Source: an uncultured Eubacteriales bacterium (GTDB lineage Bacteria; Bacillota; Clostridia; Oscillospirales; CAG-382). From it: a DNA stretch of 7,170 nt. The stretch covers positions 1 to 7,170 of the forward strand of contig URSI01000054.1 of assembly GCA_900550505.1 (NCBI GenBank). Reading direction: 5' to 3'. The position numbers and the translations under genes were made by a program. The notes under the pieces were generated by a model. It was not told where the DNA came from. It searched no databases and saw nothing but the letters and a program-made list of their open reading frames with translations. Positions 1-5,662 of this stretch are shown here, piece by piece; position 1 is the stretch's first letter; each line of letters starts with the position of its first letter.

Positions 1-860
1 TGGCAGACATAGGGGTATTCACAAACATTTCGCAGGACCATCTTGATTTTTTTGAAACGATGGAACGATATACCGAGGTAAAGATGAGTTATTTCTGCAG
101 GAAGTATTTAAAGGCAGCCGTAGTGAACTGTGACGATCCTGTCGGAGAAAAGCTGTGCGGCAAGCCTCTGGTTCCGACGGTTTCATACGGATTTGATGAA
201 AGTGCACACGTAAGGGCAGTGAGTCTGACGGAGAACAAAAAGGGCGTCGGAATGGATATAGAATTTCGCGGCGAAAAATTACATATAGAGAGCCGACTTA
301 AGGGACGGTACAATATTTATAACATAATGGCGGCGGTATCGGCGAGTCTTGTGTCGGGCATAAAAACCGCGGCAATAGCGCAAGGTATATCCGATACGGA
401 TCATATCGAAGGACGCGGAATGCGATTGGAAAATGATGGCGTAAACATAGTTGTGGATTTTGCCCATACGCCCGAAGGGATAGCGAATATACTGGACTGT
501 TTGAGAAAAGAAACAAAGGGCAGGCTTATCACGGTTTTCGGATGCGGCGGCGACCGTGACAGGTCAAAGCGTGCGAAAATGGGGGAAGAAGCGTCGAAAC
601 TGAGCGATCTTATAGTGCTGACGGAAGACAATTCCCGGAGTGAAAACCGTGAAGACATAATAAGGGAAATAATCCCCGGCATAAAGGTGCCGTTCAGGGT
701 GATCGAGGACAGAAAGCAAGCCATAATAGAGGCGCTGAAATGCGCACGGGAAGGGGATACGGTAGCGGTACTCGGGAAGGGTGCGGAAAAAACGATAATA
801 AGAAAAGACGGAGAAGAGAGGCACAGTGATCTGCTTTTCATTAAGGAGCTTATAAAATAA
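1..860 (+). CDS. murE: MurE, UDP-N-acetylmuramoyl-tripeptide synthetase, C-terminal part (5' end outside window)
   Basis: This cytoplasmic Mur ligase adds the third stem-peptide residue to UDP-MurNAc-L-Ala-D-Glu using ATP. The reading frame is open from base 3, so the start lies upstream. Visible in order are the central-domain TNISQDHLDFF motif (about 21-53), NIYNIMAA (from 312), the VDFAHTPEG motif (453-479, the usual V-D-Y/F-A-H-T-P signature), FGCGGDRDRSKR (537-572), a substrate-recognition motif read as DNSR (627-638), and GKGAE (774-788) where many homologues have GKGHE. The N-terminal uridine-binding domain and P-loop are not in the window. In known MurE enzymes the Asn and Arg of DNPR contact meso-diaminopimelate. 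Both are kept here with Pro changed to Ser, so DAP addition is the more likely specificity, but this is inferred. The stop codon TAA is one base before the mraY start, implying co-transcription and coupling. Confidence 0.93.
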   Translation, partial: ADIGVFTNISQDHLDFFETMERYTEVKMSYFCRKYLKAAVVNCDDPVGEKLCGKPLVPTVSYGFDESAHVRAVSLTENKKGVGMDIEFRGEKLHIESRLKGRYNIYNIMAAVSASLVSGIKTAAIAQGISDTDHIEGRGMRLENDGVNIVVDFAHTPEGIANILDCLRKETKGRLITVFGCGGDRDRSKRAKMGEEASKLSDLIVLTEDNSRSENREDIIREIIPGIKVPFRVIEDRKQAIIEALKCAREGDTVAVLGKGAEKTIIRKDGEERHSDLLFIKELIK

Positions 861-861
861 A

Positions 862-1536
862 ATGATGCCGGAAAGACTTTTGTTCGGAGGGCTTACGGGC
901 CTGGTCGTAACCTTTTTGCTGATGCTTTTTATCCTGCCGCTTCTGAGAAAGCTGAAGGCCGGGCAGGAGATACTTTGTTTTGTAAGCTTGCATGAAGGCA
1001 AAAAAGGGACTCCGACAATGGGCGGGACAGCGATCCTCGGCGGTCTGACCGCAGCGGCATGTTTGACGGTAGCCGGAAGCAGCAGGCTTGCCGGCGTAAC
1101 GATGGCGATTACGCTGGCATACGGAGTACTGGGTTTTCTTGACGATTATATAAAAGTCAAGTTTCACCGCAATCTCGGACTGACAAGCACTCAGAAGGCT
1201 GTATTTCAGTTTCTTATAGCCGTGGTGGCGGCATTCAAAGCGTATACCGACCCTGCAGTCGGCGGTATTTTATATATACCGTTTGCAAGGCGGGAAATTG
1301 ACATAGGTTTTCTGATAGTACCTCTTGTGATAGTGGCTTTTCTCGGCTTTACCAACGGGGTCAATCTTACAGACGGCATCGACGGACTTGCTTCTTCCGT
1401 TTCTGCGGCGGTAACGGCGGCGGAGCGGGAATATTGTTCGGCTCCGGTTTCTGCCGGATCAGCGTTGCCGGCAGTGTGCGCGGCGGGGACAAATCCGACG
1501 GCGGCCGCGGTGCGGATTATGATGCTTCCGGCGTAA
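862..1536 (+). CDS. mraY: MraY, phospho-N-acetylmuramoyl-pentapeptide transferase, truncated and chimeric after about residue 187
   Basis: MraY is the integral membrane enzyme that moves phospho-MurNAc-pentapeptide to undecaprenyl phosphate, forming lipid I. The first ~187 residues are convincing: an N-terminal hydrophobic helix, KKGTPTMGG (residues 47-55), the catalytic pair in LDDYIK (D94, D95, K98), the TQK motif (110-112) and NGVNLTDGIDGLA (165-177). After SSVSAAVTAA the translation turns into a non-membrane tail without MraY character and stops at 1534-1536. MraY proteins are usually about 320-360 residues. The later MGDxGSLALG segment with the third catalytic Asp and the HHH loop are absent, and they are not found in another frame downstream, so a simple frameshift does not explain this. 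As written the product should be inactive. The start ATG is one base after the murE stop, with AAGGAG at 843-848 as a rather distant ribosome binding site. A second ATG follows at 865. Confidence 0.9.
   Translation: MMPERLLFGGLTGLVVTFLLMLFILPLLRKLKAGQEILCFVSLHEGKKGTPTMGGTAILGGLTAAACLTVAGSSRLAGVTMAITLAYGVLGFLDDYIKVKFHRNLGLTSTQKAVFQFLIAVVAAFKAYTDPAVGGILYIPFARREIDIGFLIVPLVIVAFLGFTNGVNLTDGIDGLASSVSAAVTAAEREYCSAPVSAGSALPAVCAAGTNPTAAAVRIMMLPA
1404..1433. other. Junction between mraY and a surface-protein gene in a GC-rich microrepeat
   Basis: Upstream of here frame 1 encodes MraY. Downstream, frame 3 encodes an unrelated extracellular protein. The switch lies in a stretch made of near-repeats of GCGGCGG (1405-1411 and 1416-1422). 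Frame 1 reads this as AAVTAA, acceptable for an MraY helix, while frame 3 reads GGNGGGAG, acceptable for a surface protein. The exact breakpoint therefore cannot be placed within about 20 bases. The short shared repeat fits a microhomology-mediated deletion or inversion in the genome, but equally a misassembly or amplification chimera. Which one is not decidable from the sequence. Confidence 0.7.
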
Positions 1537-3440
1537 GCGGAACGGTGGAACTCGGTTCTCCCGCAGCCGATTCGCTGTTGCTCACGGGCAGCTTCAGTTT
1601 CACTCTTGCGGGAGTCAAGGTGAACGGGAGCTTTCAGAACAGTGAAATAAGCATAACCGCAAACAAAGAGGATTGCTTTACGGAGCCCGACGACAGCTTT
1701 TTATATCAGCAGTTCAAAGTGAGCGGAAACGCGCAGGCGACTTTGATTATCTCGGAGCCTTCGCGCGCGGGTAAGGTCGCCCACGTTCTCTTTTTTGACG
1801 GCAGCGCGGAAACCGAGCTTTTCAACGGCGAATTTACCGGCGAATATACGATAGAGCAGTCGACGGCCGGGATATATGCTCTGTACATAGAAGAGCAGGA
1901 GTTTGCGGTGATAACCGGTTCGGGTGAGAACGGCAGAGTCAGCCCCGACGGCGTGACTAAGGTGCGTGAGGGCGGTTCCCTTACGATAACTTTCAAGCCG
2001 GACAGCGGTTATGTCATTGATACGCTTACCGTAAACGGAGAAGTCATATCGGGATTCAGCGGAAGCGAGTATAAGCTTGAGAACATTATGGCCGAGACTA
2101 TGGTCTTTGTCACTTTCAGAAAGTCCTCTGAGCCTGTCACGGAGCACACCGTTACGATACGTGCTTCTACGGGTGGCACCGTGTCGCCTTTCGGTGAGGT
2201 GAAAGTGACCGACGGCGGTTCGCTGACGCTTGAATTATCGCCGGAAAGCGGCCATTACGTTTCGCGCATAACGGTGGACGGAGACAGCGTGTCATTTTCC
2301 GGAAAGACTTTTACACTCGAAAATATAACGTCCGACCGTATCATTGCCGTTACCTTTGCGGTGGAGACCCACTATTCGGTCATAGTTGAGGTGGGCGAGG
2401 GCGGCACGGTCACGCCGGGCACGGCGAACGTTGTTTCGGGCGGGAGCGCAACGTTTGTGATAACTCCCGATTCAGGTTATATAATAGACAAAGTGACGGT
2501 CGACTACGGCACTCTTAAGGGCAGCGGCGGCGTTTATACGGTTTCCCGCGTGACGCGTGACACCATTATGACCGTTACATTTAAGCGTGGTGAGGGCTGG
2601 GACGTCGACATGGTGCTTGAAGGCGACGTCGACTGGAACGCAAAGCCGCTTTCGATAGGTTTGCTTGATTATACGATACTGTCCCCTCAGGTGCTCGCGC
2701 GTATAGTGGCGGAGCATAACGGAGAGTCGGTGATAGCCTACGGTAACGGCTATGAGTATTTGTTTGATGCAGGTGCGTTCGAAGGACGCTCGGAACTGCC
2801 GCTTGACTTGGGACTGAAGCTGACCCTGGGGGGTCATGAGGATATCGCAGGCAGCAATGCGCACTTCACGCTTACCTTCAATGAATCCGGACTGCCGGAG
2901 TCTGCGGTGTCGCTTTCGCTGGGGGCAAGCAGCGCGGGCAGAAAATATACGGTGTATACGGTGAGCGGAGGCGTCGCAGAAAGCATGGGCGAGCACTACT
3001 GCGATGCCGCTGGTGTGTTGACGATACCATATACCGGTGTTGAGACCGTTATAGTCGATAACGGCGGCGAGCATTATACCGTGACCGTGAAGGTCGAAGG
3101 CAGCGGAAGCGTTTCGCCTTCCGGCAGCGTTTCCGTGCTCCCGGGGGATACCGTGACATTTGAGTTTACTCCGGAAGACGGCTACAGAGCCATGAAGGTG
3201 TTGCTCAACGGAGTCGAGGTGGAATATGAGGGAGACGGCAGGTATACGCTGAGTTCCGTGCAGGAGGATTGTGAGCTGACGGTGGTTTTTGAGGAGGCAA
3301 AGGATGTCTCCGTGCTGCCAAAAGTCAAAAATACGGCGACGGTGGTTCTCATCGTATTCGGAGCTATGATGATACTTTGCGGTGCCGCTTATATGATATT
3401 AAGAAAGAGCGGTATTATAAAATTCAGCAAAGAGCTGTGA
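1434..3440 (+). CDS. Large repeat-containing surface protein with C-terminal membrane anchor, 5' end missing
   Basis: The frame is open across the mraY junction with no credible natural start. TTG at 1434 has GGAG at 1422-1425 in front of it, but no signal peptide follows, so the true N-terminus was probably lost at the junction. Numbering from the TTG, residues about 20-155 form an unrecognised beta-rich region. Three tandem units follow at about 158-231, 238-311 and 313-386. Each runs from a G-G-x-V-x-P turn through a G-G-S/D-x-T-F/L strand and P-D/E-S-G-Y/H to a final V-T-F, which is the pattern of the divergent InlB B-repeat family. Residues 390-545 resemble the beta-sandwich module common in clostridial surface proteins, and a fourth repeat lies at 547-621. 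A single hydrophobic helix (about 635-657) with a short basic tail (RKSGIIKF) anchors the C-terminus. There is no LPXTG motif. An adhesin or cell-surface structural role is inferred; the ligand is unknown. Confidence 0.8.
   Translation: MFGSGFCRISVAGSVRGGDKSDGGRGADYDASGVSGTVELGSPAADSLLLTGSFSFTLAGVKVNGSFQNSEISITANKEDCFTEPDDSFLYQQFKVSGNAQATLIISEPSRAGKVAHVLFFDGSAETELFNGEFTGEYTIEQSTAGIYALYIEEQEFAVITGSGENGRVSPDGVTKVREGGSLTITFKPDSGYVIDTLTVNGEVISGFSGSEYKLENIMAETMVFVTFRKSSEPVTEHTVTIRASTGGTVSPFGEVKVTDGGSLTLELSPESGHYVSRITVDGDSVSFSGKTFTLENITSDRIIAVTFAVETHYSVIVEVGEGGTVTPGTANVVSGGSATFVITPDSGYIIDKVTVDYGTLKGSGGVYTVSRVTRDTIMTVTFKRGEGWDVDMVLEGDVDWNAKPLSIGLLDYTILSPQVLARIVAEHNGESVIAYGNGYEYLFDAGAFEGRSELPLDLGLKLTLGGHEDIAGSNAHFTLTFNESGLPESAVSLSLGASSAGRKYTVYTVSGGVAESMGEHYCDAAGVLTIPYTGVETVIVDNGGEHYTVTVKVEGSGSVSPSGSVSVLPGDTVTFEFTPEDGYRAMKVLLNGVEVEYEGDGRYTLSSVQEDCELTVVFEEAKDVSVLPKVKNTATVVLIVFGAMMILCGAAYMILRKSGIIKFSKEL
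1905..2591 (+). repeat. Three tandem divergent InlB-B-like repeat units
   Basis: Units at 1905-2126, 2145-2366 and 2370-2591 encode about 74 residues each, with starts 240 and 225 bases apart. They share the order: beta strand, GGxVxP turn, GGS with a strand, P-D/E-S-G-Y/H, a V-D/N-G turn, Y/F-T/K-L-E-N and a closing VTF. The DNA has diverged well beyond the protein pattern, so these are old duplications and not recent slippage copies. Confidence 0.75.
3072..3296 (+). repeat. Fourth InlB-B-like repeat unit, separated from the first three
   Basis: This unit encodes about 75 residues beginning HYTVTVKV and ending TVVFEE, with the same SGSVSPSG turn, P-E-D-G-Y and V-L-L-N-G-V elements as the three upstream units. 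A non-repeat beta-sandwich module (about 2600-3070) separates it from them, and it sits just before the membrane anchor. Confidence 0.7.
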
Positions 3441-3483
3441 GTCCCCGGCTTCCCGTGTCTTGATCTGTTCGAACTTCGTGCAG

Positions 3484-3513
3484 TGTCGGATAATGTCGGC
3501 GAATGTCGCTGTG
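3484..3513 (+). repeat. Three direct copies of a 10-bp TGTCGG-type element before the lipoprotein gene
   Basis: TGTCGGATAA (3484-3493), TGTCGGCGAA (3494-3503) and TGTCGCTGTG (3504-3513) follow one another exactly, sharing TGTCG. They lie in the 101-base gap between the surface-protein stop and the lipoprotein start. One helical turn of spacing would suit a regulator binding one DNA face, but no promoter is clear around them, and chance is a real alternative. Confidence 0.45.
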
Positions 3514-3541
3514 ACGGATGTAAAAAACGGAAGGATGATTT

Positions 3542-4087
3542 ATGATGAATAAAAGATGTGCCGTGGCTGTTTCGGCGGCTGTCATATCGGTTTTGATGGT
3601 GCTTACGCTGAGTTCCTGCGAGCTTTTTTCTCCGGCGGAGCAAAGCGGCAACGAGTCAACTGCCCATACGAGCCTTCCTACCGTCGGCTGGCCTTCTGCT
3701 GACGTGCTCGCTTCCGCCGTGCCTGAATACTCAGCCGGGCGGGTCGTCAATGTGGATGCGGAACAGGGACATCCTACCGTGATCACGGTTTACGATACGG
3801 ACAGCGAGGAATTCCGGATGTATGTGGATACGTTGCGTGCAGATGGCTTCGATGACATTGTGTACAGTACCGATACCATATTCGCAGCGACAAAACCTGC
3901 GGCTGGGGATGAGGTGCTCGGCATCACCGTTTACTATCTGAACGGGACGGTAACTATCGATATATCACAGACGGTACCCCATGTTGATGAGTCGCAGGAG
4001 CCCGTATCCGGTGACGGGAGCGAAGGTGACGAAAGCAACATCGATGAGAGCACGGAAGAGGAAGTGTCCATAGAGTGGGAGGAATGA
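3542..4087 (+). CDS. Secreted lipoprotein of unknown function with acidic Ser/Glu-rich tail
   Basis: The protein has 181 residues. The N-terminus MMNKR is followed by a hydrophobic stretch and a lipobox LSSC with Cys26, so it should be exported, lipidated and held on the outer face of the membrane. Residues about 27-55 form a Ser/Thr/Pro-rich linker. Residues about 60-140 form a compact alpha/beta domain: a strand after VPEYSAGRVVNV, then the segment around EEFRMYVDTLRADGF, then two to three strands ending VTIDIS. This resembles small lipoprotein domains of unknown function common in Clostridia (possibly the DUF6591 type, from memory and not verified). The last ~35 residues are very rich in Glu, Asp and Ser. 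The start is set by GGAAGG at 3529-3534, 7 bases before ATG 3542; a second ATG at 3545 is equally usable. The stop overlaps the next gene's start, suggesting the two are made together. Confidence 0.82.
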   Translation: MMNKRCAVAVSAAVISVLMVLTLSSCELFSPAEQSGNESTAHTSLPTVGWPSADVLASAVPEYSAGRVVNVDAEQGHPTVITVYDTDSEEFRMYVDTLRADGFDDIVYSTDTIFAATKPAAGDEVLGITVYYLNGTVTIDISQTVPHVDESQEPVSGDGSEGDESNIDESTEEEVSIEWEE

Positions 4088-4449
4088 GCCGCTCAGGTGG
4101 CGGGCGGTTGTTGGTGAAGCATGCTTTGGCAGTGGCACTGTTGATCATCGTGCCGTTGTTATATGAGCTGTCGGGAATAGGCTGCCCGTTCAGAGCGATA
4201 TTCGGGTTCCCGTGCCCCACATGCAGCGTGACACGAGCGCTAATATGTCTTGTTAAGCTTGACTTTACGGGATATATGCAGTGGCATCCCATGGCGGTTC
4301 CGCTTGTTTTTGCATTGTGGCTTTGCTTTCATGTTGACGTGTTGCCCGTATCGCGCAGAGCAGCGGATCTTGTCTTTGTCACGGTGGGTGTTTTGACATT
4401 TACGCTTTACATTTATCGGTTGATTTGGCTTGATAATATACCGGTGTAA
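4084..4449 (+). CDS. DUF2752 family membrane protein
   Basis: The protein has 121 residues and about three membrane helices (roughly 13-29, 69-85 and 94-112, counted from ATG 4084). The family signature is clear: GIGCPFRAIFGFPCPTCSVTRAL, with C34-P, C44-P-x-C47 and T50-R51, followed by an H-P in the WHPMAVPL helix. Most members read C-P-G-C-G-x-T-R; here the second Cys is followed by Ser. The biochemical role of the family is unknown. The four-residue CPxC pair suggests metal or redox chemistry, but that is inference. The ATG overlaps the lipoprotein stop as ATGA, typical of translational coupling. A GTG at 4075 (three codons longer) has a better-spaced GAGGAAG at 4058-4064 and is an alternative start. 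Confidence 0.85.
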   Translation: MSRSGGGRLLVKHALAVALLIIVPLLYELSGIGCPFRAIFGFPCPTCSVTRALICLVKLDFTGYMQWHPMAVPLVFALWLCFHVDVLPVSRRAADLVFVTVGVLTFTLYIYRLIWLDNIPV

Positions 4450-4474
4450 AAATGGATGATATTGTAGTTTAGTG

Positions 4475-4503
4475 TTGACAAGGGTAAGAAAATGTGTTAA
4501 CGT
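4475..4503 (+). promoter_or_regulatory. Possible sigma-A promoter for the small membrane protein/TM2 pair
   Basis: A perfect TTGACA (4475-4480) is followed after 17 bases by TAACGT (4498-4503), preceded by TGT (4495-4497) as in an extended -10. The -10 itself is weak. It lies in the 105-base gap after the DUF2752 gene, about 50 bases before the next start codon, which is a sensible position. Confidence 0.45.
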
Positions 4504-4554
4504 AATCGAGACGGTATTTCTTTTCATATATATTACGGTAGGGGAGTGATTGTC

Positions 4555-4830
4555 TTGAAGAACAAGTCTTTCTTTTCGCAGCTGATAATTCTTGTCGTTG
4601 TTTCATTTCTTTGCATTTTGGTGACATTGGGAACAGCATTTTTACTGGGATCATATGGCGAGGAAATATTCAACTTTGAAAATCTGAATATTTCGAATAT
4701 GATACCGGTGTTTATATTCGGAGGATTATTCAGTTGCGTTATTGTGGGAATAACTGCGCTGTTCGTACTGAGAAACGTATTTGTAAAGCTGTTCGGCAAT
4801 ACCGATGAAGACAATAAGAAGGGGGAATAA
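4555..4830 (+). CDS. Small two-helix membrane protein of unknown function
   Basis: I do not recognise this 91-residue protein. It has a short polar N-terminus (LKNKSFFSQ), a first membrane helix at about residues 9-31 (LIILVVVSFLCILVTLGTAF), a loop with SYGEEIFNFENLNISN, a second helix at about 47-70 (IPVFIFGGLFSCVIVGITAL), and a charged tail ending NTDEDNKKGE. The preferred start is TTG at 4555, because AGGGGAGTGAT (4540-4550) is a near-copy of the full anti-16S sequence and the AGGGGAG core ends 8 bases before it. A GTG at 4546 would add three residues but sits inside that ribosome binding site. The gene ends 6 bases before the TM2 protein start, so both are probably on one transcript. Composition is more AT-rich than in the genes upstream. 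Confidence 0.7.
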   Translation: MKNKSFFSQLIILVVVSFLCILVTLGTAFLLGSYGEEIFNFENLNISNMIPVFIFGGLFSCVIVGITALFVLRNVFVKLFGNTDEDNKKGE

Positions 4831-4836
4831 TAGAAT

Positions 4837-5265
4837 ATGAACTGTACAAAGCATCCTGAGGTCGAAGCACAAGGAATGTGCGTATATTGCGGCAAGCCGT
4901 TCTGTAAAGATTGTCTTGTGGAGGTAAAAGGCAAGCTTTACTGCAAGGATGATCTCGGAAATGTTATTGATGAGGCAGCAAAATCTCAGCCCGTCATCAA
5001 CATAACAAACACCAATACGAATGAAAATGTTAATGCCGGAATGATGGGCGTTGGTGGCCCATTAAAAAGCAAAATAATGGCGTTGGTGTTGTGCTGCCTG
5101 GGATTTATTGGTTTGGCCGGGCTGCATAGGATGTATGTGGGCAAGGTCGGCACGGGCGTTTTGTTCCTTATTACCGGTGGCTGGTGCTGTGTGGGCACTA
5201 TTATTGACCTGATTTCGATCCTGTCGGGTGGATTCAGGGATTCTTTCGGCAGACCGTTGGCTTGA
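4837..5265 (+). CDS. TM2 domain protein with N-terminal B-box-like zinc finger
   Basis: The protein has 142 residues. Residues 3-39 hold a regular metal-binding pattern, C3-x2-H6-x8-C15-x2-C18-x4-C23-x2-C26-x9-C36-x2-D39, matching the B-box-type zinc finger often found at the N-terminus of bacterial membrane proteins. An Asn/Thr-rich linker follows (about 52-68). Residues 77-142 are a TM2 domain: a first helix ALVLCCLGFIGLAGLHRMYVG with the typical G-x-H-R-M/F-Y-x-G ending, a turn, a second helix around GVLFLITGGWCCVGTIIDLISIL, and a closing polar DSFGRPL. The zinc finger is expected to face the cytoplasm. Function in bacteria is not established; a scaffold or partner-binding role is only inference. 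GGGGG (4821-4825) serves as the ribosome binding site before ATG 4837. A strong terminator lies 41 bases after the stop. Confidence 0.9.
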   Translation: MNCTKHPEVEAQGMCVYCGKPFCKDCLVEVKGKLYCKDDLGNVIDEAAKSQPVINITNTNTNENVNAGMMGVGGPLKSKIMALVLCCLGFIGLAGLHRMYVGKVGTGVLFLITGGWCCVGTIIDLISILSGGFRDSFGRPLA

Positions 5266-5305
5266 ACGAAGTTTGTCTGTTGATTTATCATATTTATTTC
5301 ATTTA

Positions 5306-5334
5306 AGCCGCGGCAATGCCGCGGCTCTTTTTTT
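5306..5334 (+). terminator. Rho-independent terminator after the TM2 gene
   Basis: A perfect 9-bp stem AGCCGCGGC (5306-5314) / GCCGCGGCT (5318-5326) with a 3-base loop AAT is followed by C and seven T residues (5328-5334). This is a textbook intrinsic terminator that separates the TM2 transcript from the phosphate operon. Confidence 0.93.
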
Positions 5335-5484
5335 GAGGATAACGGTCGTTTGAATCGATGTAACGGTTTTGCTTGACAAACCTGCTGCTATATTGGTCAC
5401 AGTACTTTACTGATTCAATTTGTCGGATGGTAACAGAACAGATACGGTGCGAAATAAAAAATCAATATAGCTGTGCGGTTTTTG
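5335..5484. other. Non-coding stretch between terminator and pit promoter
   Basis: No gene or RNA family is recognised. It is AT-rich near its 3' end. It contains a lone TTGACA (5373-5378) with no good -10 at 16-18 bases, and a spaced 7-bp inverted repeat TTGAATC (5350-5356) / GATTCAA (5412-5418). No convincing Pho box was seen. Confidence 0.5.
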
Positions 5485-5513
5485 TAGACAAAGTGAAAAA
5501 TCTATGTTATAAT
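5485..5513 (+). promoter_or_regulatory. Near-consensus sigma-A promoter for the pit-DUF47 operon
   Basis: The -35 TAGACA (5485-5490, one mismatch to TTGACA) and a perfect -10 TATAAT (5508-5513) are separated by exactly 17 bases. Transcription would begin near 5519-5521, giving a leader of about 140 bases before the pit start codon. Confidence 0.85.
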
Positions 5514-5519
5514 GACTTT

Positions 5520-5662
5520 GATTGGACGTTTGCGCCTTTAAAGTAGTATGTCAGTGCAGGGGCGTAACGTTGTTAGCGATGACTTGTCACCGTGTTGTGT
5601 CCGTGTGCGGAATTCCGTTCGCACAGACAAAAACAAAAAGGAAAACGAAAAGGAGAAAAAGT
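5520..5662 (+). promoter_or_regulatory. Structured 5' leader of the pit transcript
   Basis: Two stems can be drawn. Stem 1 is 5526-5536 with 5561-5570: ten pairs (one G-U) with T5529 bulged, closing a 24-base loop. Stem 2 is 5598-5611 with 5618-5629: twelve pairs (one G-U) with C5602-G5603 bulged and a 6-base loop. An alternative small hairpin, 5563-5568 with 5572-5578, would compete with stem 1. After stem 2 an A/G-rich single-stranded stretch carries AAGGAG at 5650-5655. There is no T-run, so this is not an intrinsic attenuator. No known riboswitch class is recognised. Confidence 0.45.

Noticed and set aside
1411..1900. Simple frameshift in mraY as the cause of truncation
   Set aside because: None of the three forward frames downstream encodes the MGDxGSLALG or HHH segments of MraY or its remaining membrane helices, so a one- or two-base indel cannot restore the gene.
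2472..3074. 200-codon open frame on the minus strand inside the surface-protein gene, and similar antisense frames elsewhere
   Set aside because: They lie opposite clearly coding sequence, have no domain character or ribosome sites, and have odd composition typical of shadow frames.
1905..3296. Repeat units as a CRISPR array or recent tandem duplication
   Set aside because: The repetition is at protein level with a period of about 75 codons and diverged DNA; there are no short identical repeats with unique spacers.
5373..5401. TTGACA as a second promoter
   Set aside because: No -10-like hexamer lies 16-18 bases downstream; the TATATT nearby is only 10 bases away.
5335..5484. Known riboswitch or tRNA in the gap before pit
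   Set aside because: No tRNA-like cloverleaf or conserved riboswitch core could be recognised, and the stretch lies upstream of the promoter.
5522..5662. N-terminal extension of the phosphate transporter from TTG 5522
   Set aside because: It would start at or before the predicted transcription start, has no ribosome binding site, and encodes a Cys/Lys/Arg-rich stretch unlike PiT proteins; GTG 5663 has AAGGAG at ideal spacing.
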